DNA of 64,000 nt from the IMG/VR virus record IMGVR_UViG_3300023084_000009, positions 1 through 64,000 of that record, one strand, 5' to 3'. This DNA comes from a virus. Shown here piece by piece: positions 25,961-35,045 of the stretch. A program made the position numbers and the translations under genes. The notes under the pieces are model-generated. The model saw only the letters and a program-made list of their open reading frames with translations, was not told the origin of the DNA and did no database searches. Within the stretch, counting starts at the first letter, position 1. Each line of letters starts with the position of its first letter.

Positions 25961-26512
25961 CTATCCCGCTAAACTTAAAACGGTTTTTAAAATATCGAAC
26001 GGTTTTGAGAATATTGAAGCATTTCCTAATGCTAAAATGTTTGTATTCTGCATCAGAAGAGCTGATAGTTTTCCTTCTTTAACATATGGCATTGGAACAT
26101 CATCTGCTAGCATTCTTATATTTTTTGTAGCACCCTCTTCCTGATATCCAAGTCTAATATTTCTTCCCTGAATTACAACTTCCTCTTCACCCTCGATAAC
26201 AATTTGAGTTGCCTTAAACGTTATAATTCCATCTTCGGCAGTGAATTCAATACCTCCTTTATGAGCAGTAAAAAGACAAGCAACATCCTCTGATTTAATT
26301 TTATCTCCACATTCAAACTGAAACTTACTGTCAGTATTAAATCTAGCAATACCACTACCTTCATGAAAACTTTGGTTATATCTCAAACCATCAGCATTGA
26401 CAGAAACTAACTGATATGCCGTTTTTCCAGCAAATCCTACAACTGTACTTCCAGTTTCAACATATAGTTTTGGACCGAAAGACTCTAGATATCTTGGTTT
26501 ATTATCGCTCAT
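25961..26512 (-). CDS. Hub-associated beta-helical spike-like protein
   Basis: 183 residues from the ATG at 26512 (4-nt overlap with the upstream stop; an in-frame TTG lies 9 nt further upstream). The middle has regularly spaced hydrophobic beta strands (I-I-T-F-K-A-T-Q-I-V-I-E-G, E-V-V-I-Q-G-R-N-I-R-L) like the triple-stranded beta-helix of gp5/VgrG needles. The C-terminus is helical. Inference: it may supply the needle part missing from the gp5-like OB protein at 28471-29289. Confidence 0.55.
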   Translation of the reverse strand: MSDNKPRYLESFGPKLYVETGSTVVGFAGKTAYQLVSVNADGLRYNQSFHEGSGIARFNTDSKFQFECGDKIKSEDVACLFTAHKGGIEFTAEDGIITFKATQIVIEGEEEVVIQGRNIRLGYQEEGATKNIRMLADDVPMPYVKEGKLSALLMQNTNILALGNASIFSKPFDILKTVLSLAG

Positions 26513-28443
26513 GTTACACAATCAATAGAAGTAACTATTTCTGTTTGTGGTGGTTGTACAGTAGTCATAATTGGTCTCAATACAGCACCATATCCAGTCT
26601 CCGTTCTAATATTTAGTTTTGGTAGGTCAGTATAACGAATTGGTTTCTTAATTCTAACCGCAGTAATTCTTCCACCAGAAACATCCATCTCCAAATCATC
26701 ATTCTCTAAATCATCCCCATCATCATAATTATCACCAGGATCTTCAACAATAACATCTCTAATGTAAGCATCTTCTTCATCACCTGCTGGATAGTTTTCA
26801 CCTTCGGTCATAATGATCACTGATGTTATTTGACCATATGTTGGTGAATTTACATTAGTATCAATCACTGTCTTGCCATAGCAACCATAGCCTTGATCAC
26901 AATTGTCATCAAAGGAAACAAATGGGGCATCCTTATAATCAGTTCCAGGATCAGTAAGTTCTACACCAATAATACTTGCGGTTCTCTTAATGTCTCCACC
27001 AATATTATCAGTATCAAATTCTCTCATAAACTTACCAAGAATAACCTTTCCTGCTCCACCAACACCATCGCCACCAAAGAAGGTCACCTTTGGTGCTCCA
27101 CAAGCAAATACATTTCCGGTATTACAATTTGATCCACCAATTCCTTCATCTGTTCCTGCTCCAGATCCAAAAATATCCCATTGACCATATTCATTTTCAA
27201 AGTCATTAATACCTCTTCCAACAGTCTCTGACAAGGAGAAATTATTAATTATATCAAGTGCATCTTCTTGTTCTTTTTCTCCTTTGTCTTTCTTTACACC
27301 CCTATCAATAATGTATTTTCTACTTGGTGGACACTTCTCTTTCTCACCACACTTAAGGAAACTTAGAACTTTTCTAATTGTTTTAACAGCACCAACTAAG
27401 AAATCTTTTACCTTAAAAATCGTACCAAGAATGTTACTAATTGGAGCAAGCATTGGAGTTATGGCAGAGTCAATAAAATTAATAATCTTCGTTGTTAAAG
27501 CACCAATAAACTGCTGAACGGCACAGGTGGGGACGTTAAGAACATTTCTAACCATTCCCATAATAAGATCTTCAATTACACTTGTGAGTGCCTGTGTAAC
27601 TTTTGATGCTAAACAAGCAAGAGCCTTATTGAGTAACTTAACTGGATCTAATAAGTCTTCTTCTATACCAACAATTTTTAGTAGTGCCTTCTCAGGAGCA
27701 GCGATCGTATTGAATATTTGTTGTGTTAATGCTGCCAGTCCACCACTTATCCATTTGTTTATTGCTTTTGATAACTTACCAATCATTGTCCCAACAAAAG
27801 TGCTAGCTGCCCTACCAATCTGTCCAACAACTGTCTTAAGTTCTTGTGGGAAATTTAAAATCTTTGAACCAAGTTTTGTAATTTTATTGAAGAAATTTTC
27901 AAGATGTGCTTCTACTTTGGCGAAGAAGTTATCCTTACAGGGGTCTGCGAGGAGAATTGTTTTCCCTGTTGTGTCTGAAAGTGCTGGGCAAGTTGTTTCC
28001 TTTCCACTCTTAGCATTTTTTTGTCTTTGTTTTTCTCTTAGAGATTTTAGTAATTGTTCTGGACTTTGTTTGTTGAATGGAATTTGAACAGTAGAATTGA
28101 GTTCAGCACAAAGATCTGGGTAACTGGCACAGATAATTTTTTTAACCTCTGGATCCAATACTCCAAGTTCCTCCATCTCTTTGGCATAATCTATAAACTC
28201 TTGAGATGGTGTTTCTTGTACTGTTGGTCCAGTTTGTTCTGGTTCTGGTTCTGTTGCTTCTAATTGTGCTAGTGTTTTTCCTTCTGTTTCTGCCAGTTGA
28301 TTTAAAAAGGAGTCTGTTAATGTTCGTACATTAGATCCACCTCTGTCTCTTTCTTCAAATTTTCCATTAGGAAGTTGAATATACCAAACACCACCCTCTC
28401 TTACATATACCCTACCACTATATTCTAGGAAAACATCTTCCAT
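26509..28443 (-). CDS. Virion structural protein of the hub/tape region
   Basis: 644 residues. Begins with a small domain (Y-V-R-E-G-G-V-W-Y-I-Q-L-P-N-G), then a Glu/Pro-rich linker, a helical middle (residues ~180-360) with several hydrophobic and amphipathic stretches like a tape-measure protein, and a C-terminal beta-rich region with repeated D-P-G-x-x-Y motifs (D-P-G-T-D-Y-K-D-A-P, D-P-G-D-N-Y-D-D-G). Strong RBS GAGGAGG and a late motif lie upstream. The exact equivalent in T4 is not recognised. Confidence 0.6.
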   Translation of the reverse strand: MEDVFLEYSGRVYVREGGVWYIQLPNGKFEERDRGGSNVRTLTDSFLNQLAETEGKTLAQLEATEPEPEQTGPTVQETPSQEFIDYAKEMEELGVLDPEVKKIICASYPDLCAELNSTVQIPFNKQSPEQLLKSLREKQRQKNAKSGKETTCPALSDTTGKTILLADPCKDNFFAKVEAHLENFFNKITKLGSKILNFPQELKTVVGQIGRAASTFVGTMIGKLSKAINKWISGGLAALTQQIFNTIAAPEKALLKIVGIEEDLLDPVKLLNKALACLASKVTQALTSVIEDLIMGMVRNVLNVPTCAVQQFIGALTTKIINFIDSAITPMLAPISNILGTIFKVKDFLVGAVKTIRKVLSFLKCGEKEKCPPSRKYIIDRGVKKDKGEKEQEDALDIINNFSLSETVGRGINDFENEYGQWDIFGSGAGTDEGIGGSNCNTGNVFACGAPKVTFFGGDGVGGAGKVILGKFMREFDTDNIGGDIKRTASIIGVELTDPGTDYKDAPFVSFDDNCDQGYGCYGKTVIDTNVNSPTYGQITSVIIMTEGENYPAGDEEDAYIRDVIVEDPGDNYDDGDDLENDDLEMDVSGGRITAVRIKKPIRYTDLPKLNIRTETGYGAVLRPIMTTVQPPQTEIVTSIDCVT

Positions 28444-28467
28444 TTTTTCTCTACCTCCTCGTGCTGA

Positions 28468-28474
28468 TATTTAT
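28468..28474 (-). promoter_or_regulatory. Late-type promoter motif (ATAAATA)
   Basis: ATAAATA (GAATAAATATC) 25 nt before the ATG at 28443, followed by the strong RBS GAGGAGG. Confidence 0.5.
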
Positions 28475-29289
28475 TCTTCAAAAAGACTTGTAATTACCCC
28501 ACCGCCAGGATATTGTTGACCAAGACTACTATCCGCACGATACGGTCTAAATTGAAGATTTTTTAACCTCATAGCTTTTGATAATTCCTCTGATGGTGGC
28601 TCGCTCAGGCGAGGTCGTCCAATGGATTCTCCAGAATTAATTTTATTCAATACATCAGTGGAATTTGTAATTTGTTTGGCAACAGCCTTACTTTGTGGTT
28701 TAGACACAGTATCAACACCTTGTCCGGGAGTAATGCCAGTTTGCTTTTCAATTAAATCAACTGTCGCTTTTTTTCTTTCTTCATCTTTCTTACCACCATC
28801 ACCTTTTGGTGGTTGTTTTTTTGTTAATACTCCAGATACAACATTGTCCTGTTGATTATATTCTTGCTGTCCCAGTCCTCCAGGTTTTACATCTTGATCA
28901 TATCCACTCTTAACTTCAAATCTTCCAGATCCATACTTAACTCCAGAAGTTCTTCCCAGAACATTGGTTATCATTGGAATTTGTCTTTTATCACCATCCA
29001 AAAATCTACCAAGAACAACATCACCTGGAGATATTTTTGGTGTTCTTAGTCTTCCTCCAGCACCAGAACCATCACAAGTTCCGAGAGCACATATGGCATA
29101 TGTAATTTCTTCGTCTTTGATTGATTGATCAACTGGATGATGACCCATTATAGCAACTCTATATCTGTATCCCCATCCAGCAAGACCTGATAATTGATCT
29201 TTTTGTGAATCTCCAGATAGAACAATGCCAAGGAACTCATTAGTTCCAGCACCGTAAAAATTTAGACTAGAAGATGAAAAAGCGTCCAT
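28471..29289 (-). CDS. Baseplate hub subunit, gp5-like OB-fold protein lacking lysozyme
   Basis: 272 residues. The N-terminal ~120 match the gp5 OB-fold: F-L-G-I-V-L-S-G, Y-R-Y-R-V-A-I-M-G-H-H-P, P-K-I-S-P-G-D-V-V-L-G-R-F-L-D-G, Q-I-P-M-I-T-N-V-L-G-R. The rest is a Lys/Glu/Gln-rich linker and a short C-terminal segment. T4 gp5 (575 aa) also carries lysozyme and a needle; neither is present here. It overlaps the gp27-like gene by 1 nt, as expected for a gp5-gp27 pair. Confidence 0.75.
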   Translation of the reverse strand: MDAFSSSSLNFYGAGTNEFLGIVLSGDSQKDQLSGLAGWGYRYRVAIMGHHPVDQSIKDEEITYAICALGTCDGSGAGGRLRTPKISPGDVVLGRFLDGDKRQIPMITNVLGRTSGVKYGSGRFEVKSGYDQDVKPGGLGQQEYNQQDNVVSGVLTKKQPPKGDGGKKDEERKKATVDLIEKQTGITPGQGVDTVSKPQSKAVAKQITNSTDVLNKINSGESIGRPRLSEPPSEELSKAMRLKNLQFRPYRADSSLGQQYPGGGVITSLFEE

Positions 29290-30614
29290 TAGCTATTTTT
29301 AGTAAAATGTAATCCGTATGAATCTCTAATTAAAACAATAGATGTAACTGATTTGTTTGGTTCAAAGTGATGGCAAAGACTTTTTATTATATATTCTCCA
29401 CTCTGACGTTCATCTACACCTTGTTCTTTGTTCGTTGATGTACTCTCCACATTCATTTTAATTTTTCTTCCTGCTTCAAGATCCAAATTACAAGGAACAG
29501 AAATAGAATGAGATTGGGAGAACATTACATTATATCTTGTTGTTCCGGCGGCATAGTATAGTTCTGGACTATTATTAATTCCCAAATTTGCCTCATCAGC
29601 ACCAACATCTAGAATGGCAGTTTGAACTCTGTGATATCTCTTTCCAGCATTGAAGTCTGATGCTAATATTCCAGGAAACTTTGGTTTCTTAGCAATAGAA
29701 GAAAACTTTGGATCATTAACTACAGAAATATCAATCTCTTTAAACTGTAGGTTTGATGGATTAAAGAAAATATTTTTAGTAGCATATACACCAGATCTGA
29801 TTTGTGACAACAAACTTTGGTCTTTCGTTGTTGTAAGAGACGATACTTTAAAATTATTACTGGAGTTTTTTAATTCAACAGAAGATTGTACGGCACCATT
29901 GTAATTATATTCATTTCCATATCTCTGCTGTTTTAGCAACTTATCAGCAGAAACATAATGAAACTTCGACTTAGTTTCATAGATGAAATATCCAGGATTT
30001 GATACGCTAGAAGGAACCGTTGCCTTTGCCAACATAAACAAAATATCAAATGGTCTCTTATTCATACCAGTAAATGAATATGAATTTGCCGAAGGATCTA
30101 GGTCAATTTTGTTTTTGTCAATAGTAAGAACTTCTGTGAGAATTTTTTGAACAGAGTCTGTAATTTTCCCTTTGTAGTGTTTTGTGATTCTTGTAGTTTC
30201 ATTCAACCACCCAATGCGAGAAATAAATTTAAGAATTATTGTTTCACTTGTAGAACTTTTATCAAGAATACTCACATCTGTAACATAAAGTCTCTTAAAT
30301 GGGTCGGTTGAAAAGTCTAGAAGATTAGTCTCATTACCAACACCCGCCCTAATCTTTGCTGTAATTACACATCCAGCACTAAGTGGTAAGAAGTTATAAA
30401 GAGATCCACTTCTCTGTTGATTATCTTCTGTGGATTTGGCAGCATCAATCGTGCTTACAATAACAACATTTCCAGTAATGTAAGGCGAGAGGATAGTTTC
30501 ATAATAGTCGAATCTTGTAACTCTAAACTTACCACTATAAGCATCCACAGCATTAGAACCATCCTGTGAGATTATCTTGAATTCTTCGTATTTAAAGTCT
30601 TGTGCTTCTAACAT
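29289..30614 (-). CDS. Baseplate central hub protein, gp27-like
   Basis: 441 residues; T4 gp27 is 391. The sequence carries tail-hub features (F-R-V-T-R-F-D-Y-Y-E-T-I-L-S-P-Y-I-T-G near the N-terminus; S-G-E-Y-I-I-K-S-L-C-H-H-F near the C-terminus, then a final V-L-I-R-D-S-Y-G strand). Known: gp27 forms the trimeric ring linking tail tube and gp5 spike. Position next to the OB-fold protein and the M23-type protein supports this. Confidence 0.75.
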   Translation of the reverse strand: MLEAQDFKYEEFKIISQDGSNAVDAYSGKFRVTRFDYYETILSPYITGNVVIVSTIDAAKSTEDNQQRSGSLYNFLPLSAGCVITAKIRAGVGNETNLLDFSTDPFKRLYVTDVSILDKSSTSETIILKFISRIGWLNETTRITKHYKGKITDSVQKILTEVLTIDKNKIDLDPSANSYSFTGMNKRPFDILFMLAKATVPSSVSNPGYFIYETKSKFHYVSADKLLKQQRYGNEYNYNGAVQSSVELKNSSNNFKVSSLTTTKDQSLLSQIRSGVYATKNIFFNPSNLQFKEIDISVVNDPKFSSIAKKPKFPGILASDFNAGKRYHRVQTAILDVGADEANLGINNSPELYYAAGTTRYNVMFSQSHSISVPCNLDLEAGRKIKMNVESTSTNKEQGVDERQSGEYIIKSLCHHFEPNKSVTSIVLIRDSYGLHFTKNS

Positions 30615-32212
30615 TATGGTATATTGTTAAGTGAGAATGCTGATCTTGGTTTTGTAATGTCAAATAAAACAGGAACCTGAGTTGGTGATGCGTTACCAGA
30701 ACTGATAGGAGTAGATGGTGCTTGTGTCACAATAGGTAATAATAAAAGTTTAGTTTGTGAGTCATCTACTGAGGTATCTATACTAAGTGGTTTCTTTTCA
30801 AGTCCTTTAAGTATGGCAAGTGTTTTCTTAGCTTCTCTTTCTTGTTTTTTCCTCTCTGCTATTTTTTCTTGCTGTCTCTTTAGTAAAGAAGTTTCATCAT
30901 CTGGACCAGAATTTAAATGGTTCAATGTATATTGAACACCATTGGATTCGATAATAACTCTATTGCCATATCCATCACCACGATTTGGAATAAATTGAAC
31001 ATACTTCAGTCCACCTTGTAGTGTTATCTTTTGATCTGGATCTCCAGCATAATCTTCTCCTCGGTGCATACTACCCCATCTCATCCCAATACCAGAGGTA
31101 AATCTCAATCTTTGTGTCATTGGAATGCCACTTACAAGAATATTATTCTTAACAGAGTCTGGTATAGACGCTCCTGGATTTGTGTAATTCTCAATATGAA
31201 TATGAGATCCACCAGGTCCTGCTGGCACCGTTTTTCCAGTGTATCCAACAGATCCAATTACTTCATCCGATCTTACAGCAACTGGTGTTAGATCCGATGC
31301 TGGTCTTGTTTTTGGACCTTCTCCTGGGGTTTCATTTGGTCTTTCGTTACCATCTCCACCAAATTTTTTAATAGTTTTTAGAGTTTTGACAATATCTTCA
31401 AACTTACTCATATTCTTATCATATAAATCAGTAGTTTCCTTGTTCTGTTCGGAAGTCTTAGAGAAAAGTTTTACTGGATTTGTTTTTTCATTACCAATTG
31501 TTGTTCTCTTTGGTTGTTGATTTGCCTGAGACTGTTTATTAACTGCTCCACCTTTGTTTCTCTTTTGTATTTTTGGAATACTACCTTCTGATGAACTTTG
31601 TGGTGGAGATATCTGTGGAGATGCTTGTGGAGTTTGTTGTGGGAACATATTCCCTGGTGCCATTGGAGCAAAAGGTATCTCTGGAATAACGATACCATCA
31701 GCATCAATCTCACCATCTAATCCACGTAGTTCTTTTTCTGATTGTTGTATATTTTTCTTAGCATCGTCTGGTTTGAAAAGAGAAGATATACTGTTATAGA
31801 CTGATCCTATTCCACTTGCTATTACTCCAAGTGCCTTAACAGTTCCAACAACAAATGGTCCAACAGTTTTTATAAAAGAGGATACTTTTTCAATAATTAT
31901 AGGTAACTTATCAACCAGAAATCCAAGAACAAGATAACCAAAGAAGTTTATAATACGATCTTTGATGCTCATCACCATTCCACCAACACCCGATAGAATT
32001 TTTTTACCAAATCCCATTCCTGGTTTAATTTTTGTTTCTGCCTTTTGCTCTGCCTCTGCTCTTCTTCTGTCCTGAACTTCCTTACTAATTAATGCTGTTT
32101 TTTTAGAGTCAATTCTTCTAACTTGAGTATTAGATTTGATAAGAAAACTTTTAATGTTAGTGACATTAAGTTTTAAATTTTCTATTTGAGTTGTGGTGTT
32201 TAGTTCTTCCAT
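30614..32212 (-). CDS. Tail hub/tape protein with M23-type peptidase motifs in permuted order
   Basis: 532 residues. The N-terminal ~170 are helical with a hydrophobic stretch (F-F-G-Y-L-V-L-G-F-L-V), then a Pro/Gln-rich linker. The peptidase-like region holds G-S-V-G-Y-T-G then H337-I-H339, and after that H383-R-G-E-D387, G-Y-G-N-R-V-I-I and H432-L. These are LytM/M23 metal motifs, but in canonical enzymes HxxxD comes before HxH. Known: M23 enzymes cut peptidoglycan cross-links during phage entry. Inference: tail-associated lysin replacing the gp5 lysozyme. The C-terminus has a basic coiled coil. Confidence 0.7.
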   Translation of the reverse strand: MEELNTTTQIENLKLNVTNIKSFLIKSNTQVRRIDSKKTALISKEVQDRRRAEAEQKAETKIKPGMGFGKKILSGVGGMVMSIKDRIINFFGYLVLGFLVDKLPIIIEKVSSFIKTVGPFVVGTVKALGVIASGIGSVYNSISSLFKPDDAKKNIQQSEKELRGLDGEIDADGIVIPEIPFAPMAPGNMFPQQTPQASPQISPPQSSSEGSIPKIQKRNKGGAVNKQSQANQQPKRTTIGNEKTNPVKLFSKTSEQNKETTDLYDKNMSKFEDIVKTLKTIKKFGGDGNERPNETPGEGPKTRPASDLTPVAVRSDEVIGSVGYTGKTVPAGPGGSHIHIENYTNPGASIPDSVKNNILVSGIPMTQRLRFTSGIGMRWGSMHRGEDYAGDPDQKITLQGGLKYVQFIPNRGDGYGNRVIIESNGVQYTLNHLNSGPDDETSLLKRQQEKIAERKKQEREAKKTLAILKGLEKKPLSIDTSVDDSQTKLLLLPIVTQAPSTPISSGNASPTQVPVLFDITKPRSAFSLNNIP

Positions 32213-32215
32213 TTA

Positions 32216-34111
32216 TCAACTCCCATATATTCCAAGTTCCATCATCGCATAAGCAACGTAGAAGTTTGATGGGTCTTCAGCATCAACCATTGGCATTGAA
32301 CTACCTCTAGATGGTGGAGTTGCCATAGTTCCAGAAGGTGTCATAGTTTGATTTCCGCCACCCATGTTCATTGGTGGAAGAACCGCCAATGATGATCCCG
32401 ATGAAGGTCTTCTCAGATCTTTGGTTGCTCTTCTTGGTTGCTTCAAATTAACACTAATTTGTCCAACAACTCCAGCAGAATTCATTTCAATTCCAGATTG
32501 AGCAGAACCCATTAGGTTGCCAACTTTTAGTTTCGGCATTGAGCGAAGATCACCACCACCATATATTCTTTGATATAAAGCAGGATCAGACTCTTTCAAT
32601 TTCATCTTTTTAACAAAATCATCATAATCTTTCAAAGTGGTTTCAAACTTTTCATTTGCTGCTTTGAATATTTCATTATTTTCTTCTTGCTTCTTAAGGG
32701 CACCAATCATCATAGTATAAAGTTGTCCACCATTATAAATGACATCATCAATGAATGGTCCAAATTTTTTGCTTTCATCTCTTGGAACAACCTTTTCTCC
32801 AGGAGTTGCCAAAAGTGGGACAATATCTCTATTCACATTTGGTCCAGGAACTGTTCCACCTCTATTCATTTCTAAACCAGAATTTTCTTGTTCTTCACCA
32901 CCACCACCAGTCAACATGTCATAAACAGTACCACCAAGTAAGTCACCAACAAGACTACCAAGTAATGTACCAACTCCAGGAATAGGTATAAATGATCCTA
33001 ACGCGCCACCTAACATGGCTCCAATAGACTTTGCTGCTGCTCTTCCAATAGGTTCTCCTAAAGCTAATGAAACAGCAAAATCAATTAGTGCTCCAAAAAA
33101 AGGTATTCTCTTAAGTAATGGTCTTAATAGTTTTCCAAGACCTTTGGCACCAGGACCCATGCCCATAGATTTCATCATTCCTGATCCAAGTCTTTTTAAA
33201 CCTACATCAGCACGCTGGAGTCCTTTTGCTAATGGATTTTTTGATCTTGTTACAACATCTAAATCTATTTTTTTCCGTGCGCCACCACCATCAAATTGAG
33301 CAGGTCCTGTTCTTCCACCAGTTCCAGTATAAAAAGATCTAGTTTCTCTACCTATTGTTACACCCCTTCTTCCACCCGAGGCATTTCGAAATAATCCACC
33401 ACCAGTTCCGCCAGTTCCGCCAGTTCCACCAAAACCACGCCCAGTCGCAAATCTAGAAATACCACGGAGAAGACGGTAAAGACGTGTAATCTTTCTAACA
33501 ACTCTAAGAACAAGAACACCACCAATAACCATCAAAATGGTATTGGCATGTTTTGATAGGAAATCAAAAAATCCTTGTATCTTTTCTATACTACCTGGTT
33601 TGCTTAACCACTTCAGTCCCTGGTTGATTAAAAATCCACCAACCAGTGCTCCAAAGAACTGAAGTATTCTGTCGAATATATTCTTTGTTGGAGCAATAAT
33701 TTTATCTACAGTTTTACCAATCTTTGATCCAAGTTTATTGACAGTCTCTGCGCCTTCTTCTGCCTTACCTCTTTTTCTCTTATCGGTGGCACTTCTTATT
33801 TTCTTTACTTCATCTTCTTCTTTTGCTATTCTATAAGCAAAATCCAAAGAAAGTTGTTTTTGAATTTCTACAAGAATATTATTAGTCTCTACTAAAGTCT
33901 GTTCTATAGGAGCAGACTCTTTCTTTAAGTATTTTGGATCTACATAACTAGCGCGAGCACCAATCTGCATTCCCTTTGGAATTTTGATTGTAGTCGATTT
34001 ACCTACCAGTGGTGACTCGCCACGAAATATTGAGGAAGAAACCGTTGTTTTTCCTAACTTAGGTTTTGCCTTTAGTGATGGTGCGGTAAATGCCTGACTA
34101 CTAAATGCCAC
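32216..34111 (-). CDS. Tape-measure-like tail protein (gp29-like position)
   Basis: 631 residues from a GTG start (G-T-G-G-C-A overlapping the previous stop by 11 nt; no ATG nearby). Helical, with basic and hydrophobic segments (L-Q-F-F-G-A-L-V-G-G-F-L-I-N-Q-G, M-V-I-G-G-V-L-V-L-R-V-V) and a Gly-rich hinge (G-G-T-G-G-T-G-G-T-G-G). A second hydrophobic Gly/Ala region (A-M-L-G-G-A-L-G-S-F-I-P) lies near residue 370. Known: T4 gp29 is 590 residues. Assignment rests on size, composition and position in the hub cluster. Confidence 0.6.
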   Translation of the reverse strand: MAFSSQAFTAPSLKAKPKLGKTTVSSSIFRGESPLVGKSTTIKIPKGMQIGARASYVDPKYLKKESAPIEQTLVETNNILVEIQKQLSLDFAYRIAKEEDEVKKIRSATDKRKRGKAEEGAETVNKLGSKIGKTVDKIIAPTKNIFDRILQFFGALVGGFLINQGLKWLSKPGSIEKIQGFFDFLSKHANTILMVIGGVLVLRVVRKITRLYRLLRGISRFATGRGFGGTGGTGGTGGGLFRNASGGRRGVTIGRETRSFYTGTGGRTGPAQFDGGGARKKIDLDVVTRSKNPLAKGLQRADVGLKRLGSGMMKSMGMGPGAKGLGKLLRPLLKRIPFFGALIDFAVSLALGEPIGRAAAKSIGAMLGGALGSFIPIPGVGTLLGSLVGDLLGGTVYDMLTGGGGEEQENSGLEMNRGGTVPGPNVNRDIVPLLATPGEKVVPRDESKKFGPFIDDVIYNGGQLYTMMIGALKKQEENNEIFKAANEKFETTLKDYDDFVKKMKLKESDPALYQRIYGGGDLRSMPKLKVGNLMGSAQSGIEMNSAGVVGQISVNLKQPRRATKDLRRPSSGSSLAVLPPMNMGGGNQTMTPSGTMATPPSRGSSMPMVDAEDPSNFYVAYAMMELGIYGS

Positions 34112-34277
34112 TCTGCTGCTGTTTTAGATTTTCTTCTTCAATGTACTGTTGGAGAAGAGTAACATAAATTTCTCTCTCCCACGGTATCATATTTTCAATC
34201 TCCGTCAAACTATATTTATGGTGCTGAATGAGAGCAAAATTTGTTCTATAGTAGTTTTCCAGGCTTTCATGCGCCAT
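34101..34277 (-). CDS. Small hub-assembly protein (gp51-like)
   Basis: 58 residues, M-A-H-E-S-L-E-N-Y-Y... through I-E-N-M-I-P-W-E-R-E-I-Y-V-T-L-L-Q-Q-Y-I-E-E-E-N. The helical P-W-E-R-E-I-Y pattern is typical of small proteins encoded right after the gp26-type hub gene in T4-like phages, comparable with gp51, the hub assembly catalyst. Starts 2 nt after the gp26 stop and overlaps the GTG start of the tape-measure-like gene by 11 nt. Confidence 0.65.
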   Translation of the reverse strand: MAHESLENYYRTNFALIQHHKYSLTEIENMIPWEREIYVTLLQQYIEEENLKQQQSGI

Positions 34278-34279
34278 CG

Positions 34280-35002
34280 CTAGCTGAAAAAACTTGCTAA
34301 CCCTTCTAGAACCACTTCACTTTCAACACCTGTCTCTGGATTTTTAACTTTAACAGTATGTGTAAGTTTTGGCATCGTATTGAAGAACTCTTCAATATCC
34401 TTGAACTGTTTGGTGTTCATCTGTTCGATAAAATCTCTCAGTTCTTTCTTAGTACAGTCAGAAGCACTCCAAGACTCATCTTCTGTGAATACTTGACCAA
34501 TACAAGCAACAATAACTTCAAGTGATTTGTCAACATCACTTCCAGTCTCATTATACTCGAAGTTGTTCTCAACGAACTGTGCAAGAGAAGGATATTTCAT
34601 TTGGATTGAAAGATTATCATCCAATTTAACAACATTTGAATGTTTTGGATCCTTTTCAACTTTAATGGCATCCAAATCAATTTCAACTTTTACTTTAGTT
34701 ACATTATCATCTGGGCAGGTAATATTAACTTCTACTGTTTCACCAACAGAACGAGCACGAATATTCAGGAAGAGATACTCGATATCAAATGTTGAAAGAT
34801 CATCAACTTTTACACCGCGTGTGCTAATACAATCAGTGATAACTGTTTTAATAGCACTTGAGATTTGTTTCATATTCTCAGACTCAAGTGCCATGATGAG
34901 AATTTTTTCTTCTCTTACAAGAAAGGGACGATACTTAATTTTCTTTCCAGTAGAAGGCAATTCCAACTCATATGTTGGCGTAGAGATCTTTGGTAATGGC
35001 AT
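34280..35002 (-). CDS. 26: Baseplate hub subunit gp26 family
   Basis: 240 residues; T4 gp26 is 208. N-terminus L-P-S-T-G-K-K-I-K-Y-R-P-F-L-V-R-E-E-K-I-L and the following A-L-E-S-x-D/E-N pattern are typical of the T4 baseplate gp26 family. The central I-T-C-P-D-D segment and C-terminal L-F-x-A/S helices also fit. Known: gp26 is needed for hub assembly. First gene of the hub operon, with a late promoter 29 nt upstream. Confidence 0.8.
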   Translation of the reverse strand: MPLPKISTPTYELELPSTGKKIKYRPFLVREEKILIMALESENMKQISSAIKTVITDCISTRGVKVDDLSTFDIEYLFLNIRARSVGETVEVNITCPDDNVTKVKVEIDLDAIKVEKDPKHSNVVKLDDNLSIQMKYPSLAQFVENNFEYNETGSDVDKSLEVIVACIGQVFTEDESWSASDCTKKELRDFIEQMNTKQFKDIEEFFNTMPKLTHTVKVKNPETGVESEVVLEGLASFFS

Positions 35003-35030
35003 AATAACCTATGATATTGTCAGTTGAAAT

Positions 35031-35037
35031 TATTTAT
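35031..35037 (-). promoter_or_regulatory. Late-type promoter motif (ATAAATA)
   Basis: ATAAATA (TAATAAATAATTT) 29 nt before the gp26 ATG; probably drives the hub operon. Confidence 0.5.
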
Positions 35038-35045
35038 TACTATTT

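Noticed and set aside
28471-29289. gp5 lysozyme domain
   Set aside because: After the OB-fold only a charged linker is present; no E-x8-D-x5-T lysozyme pattern can be seen.
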